A DNA stretch of 7,734 bases from positions 1 to 7,734 of the forward strand of contig DFYA01000027.1 in NCBI GenBank assembly GCA_002382525.1, in the 5' to 3' direction. This document shows positions 1 to 6,062 of this stretch, one piece after another (the first letter of the stretch is position 1; each line of letters starts with the position of its first letter). Both the position numbers and the translations under genes were made by a program. Origin of the DNA: Opitutaceae bacterium UBA4094. GTDB taxonomy: Bacteria > Verrucomicrobiota > Verrucomicrobiia > Opitutales > Opitutaceae. The notes under the pieces are model-generated. The model was given only the letters and a program-made list of their open reading frames with translations. It searched no databases and was not told the origin of the DNA.

Positions 1-455
1 ACCGAATGCTCGGTGATGCGGCTGATTTCTTTGTAGCTAAATCCGTTCTGAAACTTCAGCCGGATGACTTCCTGCTGGTTCGTCGGCAGGCAGCCGATCA
101 GGCGCAACAGCGCCGCGTGCGTCTCGGACGCCTCCAGCGCGCGCCCAGGCCTCGGCTCGGTGGTCGTCACGCGCTCGGCCTCCCCGTCGGCGAAGCGTTT
201 CATGCGCCCCTCCTTGCGCAGCACGTCCAGCGCGCGGTGCCGGCACACGGTGAACAACCACTCGGCGAGATGCCCGTCCACGGCCTCGCGCGGCTGCGCC
301 AAGAGTTTGACGAACGTGTCCTGCACCACGTCGCGCGCCCGCTCGCCGTCGCCGCCGAGCAGGCGCGTCGCGTAGCGGACAAGCGACGCCTGATGCGCCG
401 CGACTGCGGACGAAACAAAATCCCCTGCGTTTTCATAGGCGGCCTCCGGGTTCAT
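1..455 (-). CDS. ECF-type RNA polymerase sigma factor (sigma-70 family), C-terminus cut by window edge
   Basis: The minus-strand frame from the ATG at 455-453 is open to the window edge and gives about 151 residues. It begins MNPEAAYENAGDFVSSAVAA. Residues about 22-88 match sigma-70 region 2, which binds core polymerase and recognises the -10 element: the RARDVVQDTFVKLL segment (39-52) corresponds to the usual AEDlvQdvFl motif, followed by the LFTVCRHRALDVLRKEG stretch (67-83). Residues about 114-151 match the start of region 4, the -35-binding helix-turn-helix, with LPTNQQEVIRLKFQNGFSYK (123-142) and then EIS. The two regions are joined by a short linker (about 89-112) and region 3 is missing, as in ECF or group 4 sigma factors. 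Such proteins redirect RNA polymerase in response to a signal, usually under an anti-sigma factor; none is visible here, but it could lie past the left edge. The gene follows the M48 gene on the same strand after 61 bases, with no strong Shine-Dalgarno site. The family call is firm; the regulon is unknown. Confidence 0.9.
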   Translation of the reverse strand, partial: MNPEAAYENAGDFVSSAVAAHQASLVRYATRLLGGDGERARDVVQDTFVKLLAQPREAVDGHLAEWLFTVCRHRALDVLRKEGRMKRFADGEAERVTTTEPRPGRALEASETHAALLRLIGCLPTNQQEVIRLKFQNGFSYKEISRITEHS

Positions 456-498
456 GGATGGGTCTTACCGGAATGACGCGCGACCGCGCAGGTTCTTA

Positions 499-518
499 GA
501 AAAAACTTTCGTTCCCTC
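499..518 (-). other. Small hairpin with GAAA tetraloop at the M48 stop codon
   Basis: Read on the minus strand, GAGGGAAC, GAAA and GTTTTTTC can fold as RNA into an 8-pair stem closed by a GNRA-type tetraloop. Three of the pairs are G-U wobbles. The stem starts inside the TGA stop codon of the metalloprotease gene and its 3' arm is a six-T run. It could be a weak attenuator or terminator, or a processing site before the sigma-factor gene. The wobble pairs make it weak, and no separate U-tract follows the stem, so chance is a real alternative. Confidence 0.25.
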
Positions 519-1566
519 AGCGATCGCGGTCGGCGTCGCGGATTGCCTTCACCCGCTCACGCGTGGGCGGGTGCGACGCGATATAGTCCATCAGGCCTCC
601 GTCGTCGTCCTCGTCGGCGCGATGCGATGACTCCAGCCGCTCCAACATCGAAGCCAGATGCCCCGTCGGCAGTCCCGCGCGTTGCAACAACTCGATGGCA
701 TGCGCATCCGCCTCGGCTTCGAACTCGCGCGAGAACCGGCTTTGCAACAACAACGCCGGGACCGCGCCGCCCAACGCCGTGACCGACGAGACGTCGCCGG
801 TCACGAGGGTCATCACCACGACGATCGCGGAGTTTTGCAGGACGCTCCGCATGATATGTCGCCGTTGCACATGCCCGCATTCATGCGCCACCACCGCGAT
901 GATCTCTTCATCGGACTCCGCCAGCTTCACGAGTTCGTCCGTGATCACGATGACGCCGGACGGCAGAGCAAAGGCGTTCGCGCCCAGTCGCGGCGAGGCG
1001 CGGAACTCGATCCGATACGTGTCGCGGTCGCCCGCCGCATTCAGAAACGCGGTGAACTTCGCCTGCAACTCGCGACGTCTTTCCGCGTCGAGTTGCGACG
1101 GCTTGAACACGGTCTTGTCGAAGGTCTGCAGCGTCTGATCGCCGAGTGTGCGCAGCAGCCCCGCCGGCAGCATGAATGCGACGTGTTTCGCGCCCCAAGG
1201 AACGCCGTGGGCGATCGCCACCCAGCCGAGCACCAGCAACACCACCGCGCTGACCAACACCAAACGCCAGCTCTGCTCGACCCGGTGCAGCCACGCGCCC
1301 AACCCGGGTGCGGACCAGTGCCTCAACGCGGCGTCAAGCGAGTCGTTGTCTGTCACCTCGCAGCGCTGATCGTCCGGCAGTCGCACAAATCGAGGGCCGT
1401 CGCCCAAGCGCGATTCGACGCGCACCTGAGCACGATGAAAAGCCACCACAGGTCCGCCCTCCGGCGTTTCAATTGTGAGCGTTCCGTCGCCCGCGAACCG
1501 GAGCGTCACCGGTTGCGGCCGCGACGTGCGGCCATCGTAGAGGGTCGCCGGAACGCCCGCGCTCAT
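517..1566 (-). CDS. M48 family zinc metalloprotease, membrane-anchored, with N-terminal beta-rich domain
   Basis: This gene encodes a 349-residue zinc endopeptidase of the M48 (HtpX/Oma1/BepA-like) group. HECGH at residues 228-232 is the HEXXH site, with two zinc-binding histidines and the catalytic glutamate. The EAEAD stretch (283-287) fits the ExxxD motif, so E283 is the likely third zinc ligand. One clear membrane segment lies at about 101-121 and a second hydrophobic stretch at about 245-258. Residues 1-65 form a separate beta-strand-like domain rich in short charged strands, resembling the N-terminal extension seen on some M48 proteins (perhaps DUF7092, from memory). The ATG at 1566-1564 was chosen because it overlaps the stop of the upstream DUF898 gene as ATGA. 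The frame stays open upstream to 1842, but that part is low-complexity, Arg/Gly-rich antisense-type sequence inside the neighbour. M48 enzymes typically degrade or process misfolded membrane and envelope proteins; the substrate here is unknown. Confidence 0.92.
   Translation of the reverse strand: MSAGVPATLYDGRTSRPQPVTLRFAGDGTLTIETPEGGPVVAFHRAQVRVESRLGDGPRFVRLPDDQRCEVTDNDSLDAALRHWSAPGLGAWLHRVEQSWRLVLVSAVVLLVLGWVAIAHGVPWGAKHVAFMLPAGLLRTLGDQTLQTFDKTVFKPSQLDAERRRELQAKFTAFLNAAGDRDTYRIEFRASPRLGANAFALPSGVIVITDELVKLAESDEEIIAVVAHECGHVQRRHIMRSVLQNSAIVVVMTLVTGDVSSVTALGGAVPALLLQSRFSREFEAEADAHAIELLQRAGLPTGHLASMLERLESSHRADEDDDGGLMDYIASHPPTRERVKAIRDADRDR
1563..1566 (-). promoter_or_regulatory. ATGA stop/start overlap coupling DUF898 and M48 genes
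   Basis: On the minus strand the ATG of the M48 gene (1566-1564) shares two bases with the TGA stop of the DUF898 gene (1565-1563). Only a weak GGGGT lies directly upstream and there is no well-spaced Shine-Dalgarno site, so the protease is probably translated by re-initiation after the upstream gene. This points to balanced synthesis of the two membrane proteins and fixes the M48 start. Confidence 0.8.
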
Positions 1567-2828
1567 ACCCCGAAGCCGAGGTCGAAGTCGAGGAAGTCGC
1601 CCGCGGCCTCGCCGATCGCGCTCACCGGCGGCTGTGCCTCCGCGACAAACGTGTCGAGGCTCCCTCCGGGCACGACGTCGATGCTCTCCAACTGAAACTT
1701 CACCGTGCGCACCGCCGCCCACGGCCACATGAGCCCGAAGGTGCAGGCCACCACCAGCGAGTTCAGCAATTGCAGGCCGAGCAGATCGCGCGCGCGCATG
1801 TAGGCACGAAACGAATGCGGCCCCAGCGTCGTGGTGTTCCAATAATAGCTGAACAGTCGCGCCCGCATAAAAATCACCCCGAGGTAGGCCAGCGGAAAAC
1901 CGACCAGGAAAAGCATCGGCGCCATTGTCATCCCGACCGGGACGTCACCCGGCGCCCCGGCGCCACCGCCCCGCGCAACCGTCATGATCATGCTGCCGAT
2001 GAAAAGGGCATAACCACCGATGATCGGCAGAAAAAACATCAGCCCCTTCAGGTAGATTTTAAACAGATCGCTCGTGGTGCCGCCAAAAGAGAACGGCGCG
2101 GTCCCGTAACGATGGTTCTCGGTCATCCACCTGCGTTTTTCCTTCATCACATAAGGCAAAATGAACCCCAAGGTGAACGGCACCAGCATCGGCAGTAGGA
2201 TATGCACCCGCGCCGCGCCCCAGTAGCCGCCGTGAAACCCAAAGCGCAGTCCGCGCCAGGCCGAGTTGCGCGCGTTGAACAAAAACGACCGCGCGATAAA
2301 CCACGGCACCAACGCCGCCACCAACAGCATGACCGGCACCTGCACAAACGGAGAGATCGCCCCGGTGCCGCTGTAAACGACGAACAACACCGCGACGATG
2401 ATGTTGCCGACGAGGATCTTTTTGGGATCCGCCAAATATTCGAACGCGTGGCCCGCCACCGAGGTGTGCGAGTAAAAGTAGCGCTTTTTCCGCACCTTGG
2501 CCCACGCGGCGTAGATGCCCAGCGTCACGATCGTGAGCAACACGTTCACGATCCACACGCGGAAATAGCCCTCCCACGTGCCGGAGAACTTCAGCTCCAG
2601 CGGACCGTCCGCCGGCCCGGCCATGGTAGTGAACGCCGCCGGCGGCGCGGGCGGGGGCGGGGCGTCCCCGAACGCGGCGGCCAGTTCGCGCCAAGGACGC
2701 CAGTCAGCCATGCCTTCACGCCACACCAGTGTATCCAGCGTGATAATACCGTCGGCGACCTTTTGCGAGAGCGCGGCTGCGTCGATCGGGCCGAGCTGCT
2801 GACCGTTGATTGCGTAGTGCCAGTTCAT
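1563..2828 (-). CDS. DUF898 (YjgN-type) polytopic membrane protein with N-terminal GYF_2 domain
   Basis: The product has 421 residues. Residues 1-50 are a GYF_2 domain: WHY at 3-5, GQQLGP at 9-14, then DTLVWREGMADW at 32-43. A Pro/Ala-rich linker (about 55-75) leads into a DUF898 body that starts with LKFSGTWEGYFRVW (79-92) and LGIYAAWAKVRKKRYFYS (103-120), both typical of the YjgN family. Hydrophobic segments suggest about seven membrane passes, near 92-110, 138-155, 162-180, 208-227, 258-284, 300-320 and 348-372. The 285-300 loop is Gly-rich. The start at 2828 fits the conserved beginning of the GYF_2 domain. A GGGA lies 7 bases upstream, and GAGGAA overlaps the stop of the preceding RDD gene. 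DUF898 proteins have no established function. Next to an M48 protease the protein may be an accessory or substrate-delivery partner, which is inference. Confidence 0.9.
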   Translation of the reverse strand: MNWHYAINGQQLGPIDAAALSQKVADGIITLDTLVWREGMADWRPWRELAAAFGDAPPPPAPPAAFTTMAGPADGPLELKFSGTWEGYFRVWIVNVLLTIVTLGIYAAWAKVRKKRYFYSHTSVAGHAFEYLADPKKILVGNIIVAVLFVVYSGTGAISPFVQVPVMLLVAALVPWFIARSFLFNARNSAWRGLRFGFHGGYWGAARVHILLPMLVPFTLGFILPYVMKEKRRWMTENHRYGTAPFSFGGTTSDLFKIYLKGLMFFLPIIGGYALFIGSMIMTVARGGGAGAPGDVPVGMTMAPMLFLVGFPLAYLGVIFMRARLFSYYWNTTTLGPHSFRAYMRARDLLGLQLLNSLVVACTFGLMWPWAAVRTVKFQLESIDVVPGGSLDTFVAEAQPPVSAIGEAAGDFLDFDLGFGV

Positions 2829-2847
2829 AGAAAATTCCCGATCTTCC

Positions 2848-3699
2848 TCACTCGGCGGGATTGCGCTTCTTCACCACCCGCGTGCCGCAGAAAAAGTCGT
2901 GCAGCCCGCGATGCTGGTCATCGAATGCCACGATGAGAAACCCGATGAAAAACGTGGGCAGTCCCGACACGAGTTTCGCCAGACAACGCGCCACGATCCG
3001 CGCGAAACCCAACGGCTTGTTGTTCGCCTTCACCAGCCGCAGCCCGAGGAGCAGCTTGCCCGGCGTCGCCGCAAAACGCGTGATGAAGATCAGGTCGTAA
3101 ACGACCGCCCAGACGAGGCCCGTCAACATCGCCGCGCCCGCAAATTTAAACACGATCACCGCCTCCTCCGGCGTCGGCTCATAACGCATGCCGCCCCCCG
3201 CCGCCTGGATCGACTCCGCGATGGCTTTCCACTCCGGAAAAAACCAGACCTCCACCAGCTTCGACAGGATGTTCCAAACCACAAACCAGATGACGAAATC
3301 CACGCAGAACGCGCCCGCCCGACGCCAGAAGCCCGCGTAAAGCAACACTTCGGGCGCCACCGGTTTCCCGTCTTCCGCCTCCAGCCGCATCGGACGCCGC
3401 TCCGACTGTGGCACGCGGTTCACGTTTTCCGTCGAGTGCGCCCACCCGCCCGCCTCGAGACGCTCCCGCGCGGCGCCCGAAGAGGGCATCTGCGGCGGCA
3501 ACGTTGGCGGAAGCTGCGCCGGCGTCGCGAATATCGCCGGGTCGCGCGCCTGCACCTCGCCGAGGGACTTCCATTGATCCATACCCTGCCGCCACACCAA
3601 CGTGTCGCCCTTGACCGTGCCCGCCTGAATCAGTCGCTCCAACTCGGCGTGTGGAACCGGCCCCGAGCGCTGACCGTCGATCGAATAATACCATTGCAT
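2848..3699 (-). CDS. RDD family membrane protein with N-terminal GYF_2 domain
   Basis: The product has 283 residues. A GYF_2 domain occupies residues 1-50 (WYYSIDGQRSGP at 3-14, DTLVWRQGMDQW at 32-43). A Pro/Ser/Glu-rich cytoplasmic-type linker spans about 51-115. The RDD domain covers about 118-277: FWRRAGAFCVD (124-134) carries the Arg and Asp that name the family, TPGKLLLGLRLVK (212-224) is its second conserved block, and GLHDFFCGTRVVKK (265-278) is its ending. Three membrane segments are likely near 128-148, 183-205 and 239-259. RDD proteins are poorly defined; a few have been linked to ion transport, but I cannot assign a substrate. This is the first gene of the minus-strand operon, 19 bases before the DUF898 gene. 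Its GYF_2 domain is about 42% identical by eye (21 of 50 positions) to that of the next gene, which suggests a shared binding partner or duplication of the domain. Confidence 0.9.
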   Translation of the reverse strand: MQWYYSIDGQRSGPVPHAELERLIQAGTVKGDTLVWRQGMDQWKSLGEVQARDPAIFATPAQLPPTLPPQMPSSGAARERLEAGGWAHSTENVNRVPQSERRPMRLEAEDGKPVAPEVLLYAGFWRRAGAFCVDFVIWFVVWNILSKLVEVWFFPEWKAIAESIQAAGGGMRYEPTPEEAVIVFKFAGAAMLTGLVWAVVYDLIFITRFAATPGKLLLGLRLVKANNKPLGFARIVARCLAKLVSGLPTFFIGFLIVAFDDQHRGLHDFFCGTRVVKKRNPAE

Positions 3700-3788
3700 A
3701 CCTCGTGCAAACCTCCGCCCGCGACCACTGGCAACGAAATTACCCGCGCTTGCCCCGTCCGCGCCCGGTCGTTTCGCTCCGCCGCGCC
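3700..3788. promoter_or_regulatory. Divergent intergenic region between the RDD operon and the peptide-binding gene
   Basis: These 89 bases separate two divergent start codons, so they should hold or adjoin the promoters of both transcription units. I searched by eye for -35/-10 pairs on both strands and found none that convince: a TTGCCA-like box on the minus strand and a TTGCCC on the plus strand each lack a good -10 partner. The plus-strand promoter could instead lie inside the start of the RDD gene, where an AT-richer stretch occurs at about 3682-3700. No clear operator palindrome is visible. Confidence 0.35.
3711..3716 (-). promoter_or_regulatory. Ribosome binding site of the RDD gene
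   Basis: Minus-strand GGAGGT lies 11 bases before the ATG at 3699-3697. It is the best Shine-Dalgarno match in the window and supports the chosen start, although the spacing is somewhat long. A second GAGGT sits directly against the ATG, too close to serve. Confidence 0.55.
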
Positions 3789-5399
3789 ATGTCGTTACGC
3801 CTCCTCGCCGCGCTCGTTGTTGTCCTGTTCACTTTCACCGGCTGCCTGAAACGCGAAACGCCCGTCGAAGCCGCCCGCAAATCCAAGACGCTCCTCCTCG
3901 GCAACGGCGCCGAGCCCGCCGACCTCGATCCGCACATCGCCGTCTCCTACACCGACTACAACATCCTTATCGCGCTCTTCGAGGGACTCACCGTGATCGA
4001 CGAAGCCTCGTCGTTGCCCATCCCCGGAGCCGCCGAGCGCTGGGACATCTCGCCCGACGGCCTCACTTATACATTCCACCTGCGCCCCGACGGCGTCTGG
4101 TCCAACGGCGACCCGGTCACCGCCCATGACTTCGTTTTCTCCATCGAGCGCATCCTCAACCCCAAGCTCGCCTCCGACTACGCCTACATGCTCGACGTGC
4201 TCCAAGGCGGCGCCGACTACACCGCGGGCAAACTCGCCGACTTTGCCCAAGTCGGCGCCAAGGCCCTCGACGACCACACGCTCCAACTCACGCTCGCCCG
4301 TCCCACTCCCTACCTGCTCTCGCTCACCGCGCATCAGGCGTGGTTTCCCGTTCACCGCGTGAGCGTGCTCAAACACGGCGCCCCCCACGCCCGCGGCACC
4401 GGCTGGACCCGCCCCGGCAACCTGATTGGCAACGGCGCCTTCACCCTCGCCGAGTGGCGCCCCGACCAACACATCCTGGTTAAGAAAAACCCGCGCTACT
4501 ACGCCGCCGCCAACAACCGTCTCGACGCCGTGAAGTTTTTCCCCGTCGCCGACCCCGGTGTGGACGAACGCGCCTTCCGCGCCGGCCAAGTGCACATCAC
4601 CTACGACGTGTTGCCCGACCGCCTCGATGCCTGGCGTCGCGAAGCCCCGGAGAAACTCCGCGTCGATCCCTTCCTCGAAACCTTCTACGTGCGCTTCAAC
4701 ACCACCAAACCGCCTTTCAACGACGTGCGCGTTCGCCGCGCGTTGGCGCTCGCCATCGACCGCGACGCCATCGCCGGACCCGTCATGCGCGGCAGCCGCA
4801 CGCCCGCCCGGTCCTTGGTGCCGCCCGACACCGCCGGCTACACGTCCACCGCGTCCATGCCCACCGACTTCGACGCCGCCCGCCGCCTCTTGGACGAGGC
4901 CGGTTTTCCGCAGGGTCGCGGTTTCCCGCGCTTCGAAATCAAAATGAACACCGACCCGGTCAACACCAAGGTCTTCGAGGCGATCCAGCAGATGTGGCGC
5001 CGCGAACTTGGCATCGAAAGCACCTTTGTGAACACCGATTTCCGCGTCTATCTGGACGCCATGCAGTCGCTCGCCTTCGACGTCCTGCGTTCGCGATGGG
5101 TGGGCGATTTCAACGACCCCGCCACCTTCACCGACCTTTTCACCTCCAACAGCGGCAATAACAACACCGGCTGGAAAAACCCCGATTACGACCGCCTCAT
5201 CGCCGCCGCCGCACGCGAACTCGACACGCCCGCGCGCTTCGAGCTCCTCCGCCAGGCTGAGGCCATCGTGCTCGAAGAATCCCCCGTAGCCCCGGTGTTT
5301 TACGGCACGCGCACCTACTTGATCCACCCCGATGTCCAAGGCTGGACCCAGTCCCTCCTCGGCATCCACCGCTACCAGACCCTGCACCTCGCCCGGTGA
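3789..5399 (+). CDS. OppA-like peptide-binding lipoprotein of ABC transporter (SBP family 5)
   Basis: The product has 536 residues, close to the usual OppA length. It begins with a lipoprotein signal: positive N-terminus, hydrophobic core at residues 5-16, then FTGC with the lipidated Cys at 19, so the mature protein should be anchored in a membrane facing the periplasm. Conserved family-5 blocks are ISPDGLTYTFHLRPDGVWSN (87-106), TAHDFVFSIERIL (111-123), GNGAFTLAEWRPDQHILVKK (214-233), VRRALALAIDR (315-325) and VGDFNDPATF (438-447). The family binds oligopeptides and delivers them to an Opp/Dpp-type permease, or senses them. The frame is open upstream to an ATG at 3651, but the start at 3789 gives the signal peptide directly and avoids overlapping the divergent RDD gene. 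No Shine-Dalgarno site is visible. No permease or ATPase genes lie alongside, so it is an orphan within this window. Peptide length preference cannot be read from sequence. Confidence 0.92.
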   Translation: MSLRLLAALVVVLFTFTGCLKRETPVEAARKSKTLLLGNGAEPADLDPHIAVSYTDYNILIALFEGLTVIDEASSLPIPGAAERWDISPDGLTYTFHLRPDGVWSNGDPVTAHDFVFSIERILNPKLASDYAYMLDVLQGGADYTAGKLADFAQVGAKALDDHTLQLTLARPTPYLLSLTAHQAWFPVHRVSVLKHGAPHARGTGWTRPGNLIGNGAFTLAEWRPDQHILVKKNPRYYAAANNRLDAVKFFPVADPGVDERAFRAGQVHITYDVLPDRLDAWRREAPEKLRVDPFLETFYVRFNTTKPPFNDVRVRRALALAIDRDAIAGPVMRGSRTPARSLVPPDTAGYTSTASMPTDFDAARRLLDEAGFPQGRGFPRFEIKMNTDPVNTKVFEAIQQMWRRELGIESTFVNTDFRVYLDAMQSLAFDVLRSRWVGDFNDPATFTDLFTSNSGNNNTGWKNPDYDRLIAAAARELDTPARFELLRQAEAIVLEESPVAPVFYGTRTYLIHPDVQGWTQSLLGIHRYQTLHLAR

Positions 5400-5411
5400 C
5401 CTCGGCCTCCC

Positions 5412-5446
5412 GTGGGAAGCGAGCTTGCTCGCGATGCTCGGCTCCC
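5412..5446 (+). repeat. REP-like palindromic element
   Basis: The intergenic sequence starts with the GTGG tetranucleotide (5412-5415) and continues into an inverted repeat, GCGAGC, TT, GCTCGC (5419-5432), followed by GATGC. A larger imperfect stem is also possible between 5414-5424 and 5436-5446, with 9 of 11 positions pairing. Head tetranucleotide plus GC palindrome with a central TT is the layout of REP elements in fluorescent pseudomonads, which are moved by REP-associated tyrosine transposases (comparison from memory). It sits 12 bases after the peptide-binding gene, where a stem could also act in transcript stability or termination, but no T-run follows. Only one copy is present in the window, so its repeat status in the genome is an inference. 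Confidence 0.5.
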
Positions 5447-5540
5447 CTCCGCGCTCCCATCCCGCCCTTCCCCCGTTTCCTTGGCACACAACATGCGACG
5501 GGCCTTGTGCTGCGCCGGTCGCGCGCCTAAATCCCTCCGC

Positions 5541-6044
5541 ATGCGTCTCCCCGCTCTCGCCCTCGCCCCTGTGATTGCCCTCGCTCTCGGCAGCTCCGCC
5601 TCCGCGTTCGCCGACAACGTCAAGGTCGTCCGTCTCCTTCCCGAATACATCCCGGCCGCCTCCTTCGTCCGCGTATCCGAATACTTCAACGGCAAGGAAA
5701 ACACCCGCGGCGCCACCATCGTCCGCACCCAACCCGATTCACGCGAAGGCTTTTACTTCAACCTGCGCACCAAGTCCGACACCGCCATCGAACTCGCTTG
5801 GGTCGAGCTGCAAGTCATCTCGCCCGCCTCCCCCGAACCGCGCACCGAGAGCTTTGCCGTCTCCCTCCCCCGAGGCAGCCACCTGATCCGCTTTGGCCTC
5901 ACCGGCGCCGACTGGCCCGGCCCGAAAGCGCGTCCTGTCGCTTGGAAACTTCGCCTGCTCGCCGCCGACGGCGCGGAACTTGCATCCGAGCAAAGCTACC
6001 TTTGGTCCAAACCCGACGCCCCTTCGGTCCCGGCGGCGCAGTGA
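5541..6044 (+). CDS. Small exported protein of unknown family
   Basis: The product has 167 residues. A signal peptide covers about residues 1-25: MR, a hydrophobic core from L3 to G17, then SSASAFA with probable cleavage after A23 or A25. The mature part of about 142 residues looks like alternating beta strands, e.g. VKVVRLLPEYIPAASFVRV (27-45), EGFYFNLRTK (69-78), AIELAWVELQVI (82-93) and AWKLRLLAADG (134-144). It has no cysteine, no membrane segment and no catalytic motif that I recognise. A small secreted beta-sandwich is a reasonable guess but not established. The ATG at 5541 was chosen because it starts the signal peptide; upstream in-frame ATGs at 5493 and 5412 would add a Cys/Arg-rich extension or run into the REP-like element. 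No Shine-Dalgarno site is seen. It ends 18 bases before the ATP-grasp gene, so the two are likely co-transcribed. Confidence 0.8.
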   Translation: MRLPALALAPVIALALGSSASAFADNVKVVRLLPEYIPAASFVRVSEYFNGKENTRGATIVRTQPDSREGFYFNLRTKSDTAIELAWVELQVISPASPEPRTESFAVSLPRGSHLIRFGLTGADWPGPKARPVAWKLRLLAADGAELASEQSYLWSKPDAPSVPAAQ

Positions 6045-6062
6045 CCGCTCAACTTCCCCTCC

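Noticed and set aside
475..490. GCGCG/CGCGC inverted repeat upstream of the sigma gene as a terminator or operator
   Set aside because: The loop is only two bases, no T-run follows, and such short GC palindromes are expected often in sequence of this composition.
456..516. ECF-type autoregulated promoter before the sigma gene (GAACC box)
   Set aside because: A GAACC is present, but the CGTC-like -10 candidate is only about 12 bases away, shorter than the usual 16-17, so I do not call it.
658..1695. Plus-strand open frame of 345 codons opposite the M48 gene
   Set aside because: The product is Arg/His/Gln-rich low-complexity sequence with no domain, and the opposite strand encodes a convincing HEXXH protease.
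1567..1842. Longer M48 protein starting at 1842
   Set aside because: The extra 92 residues are Arg/Gly/Ala-rich, overlap the end of the DUF898 gene and have no domain; the ATGA overlap gives a natural start at 1566.
3651..3788. Upstream start for the peptide-binding protein at 3651
   Set aside because: It would bury the lipoprotein signal 46 residues inside the protein and overlap the start of the divergent RDD gene.
3795..5732. Very long antisense open frame (645 codons) on the minus strand
   Set aside because: It lies opposite the peptide-binding gene and part of the small exported protein gene. Its product is Gly/Val/Glu-rich without recognisable domains, as expected when C-ending codons remove stops from the antisense frame. 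The sense genes have clear family motifs and signal peptides.
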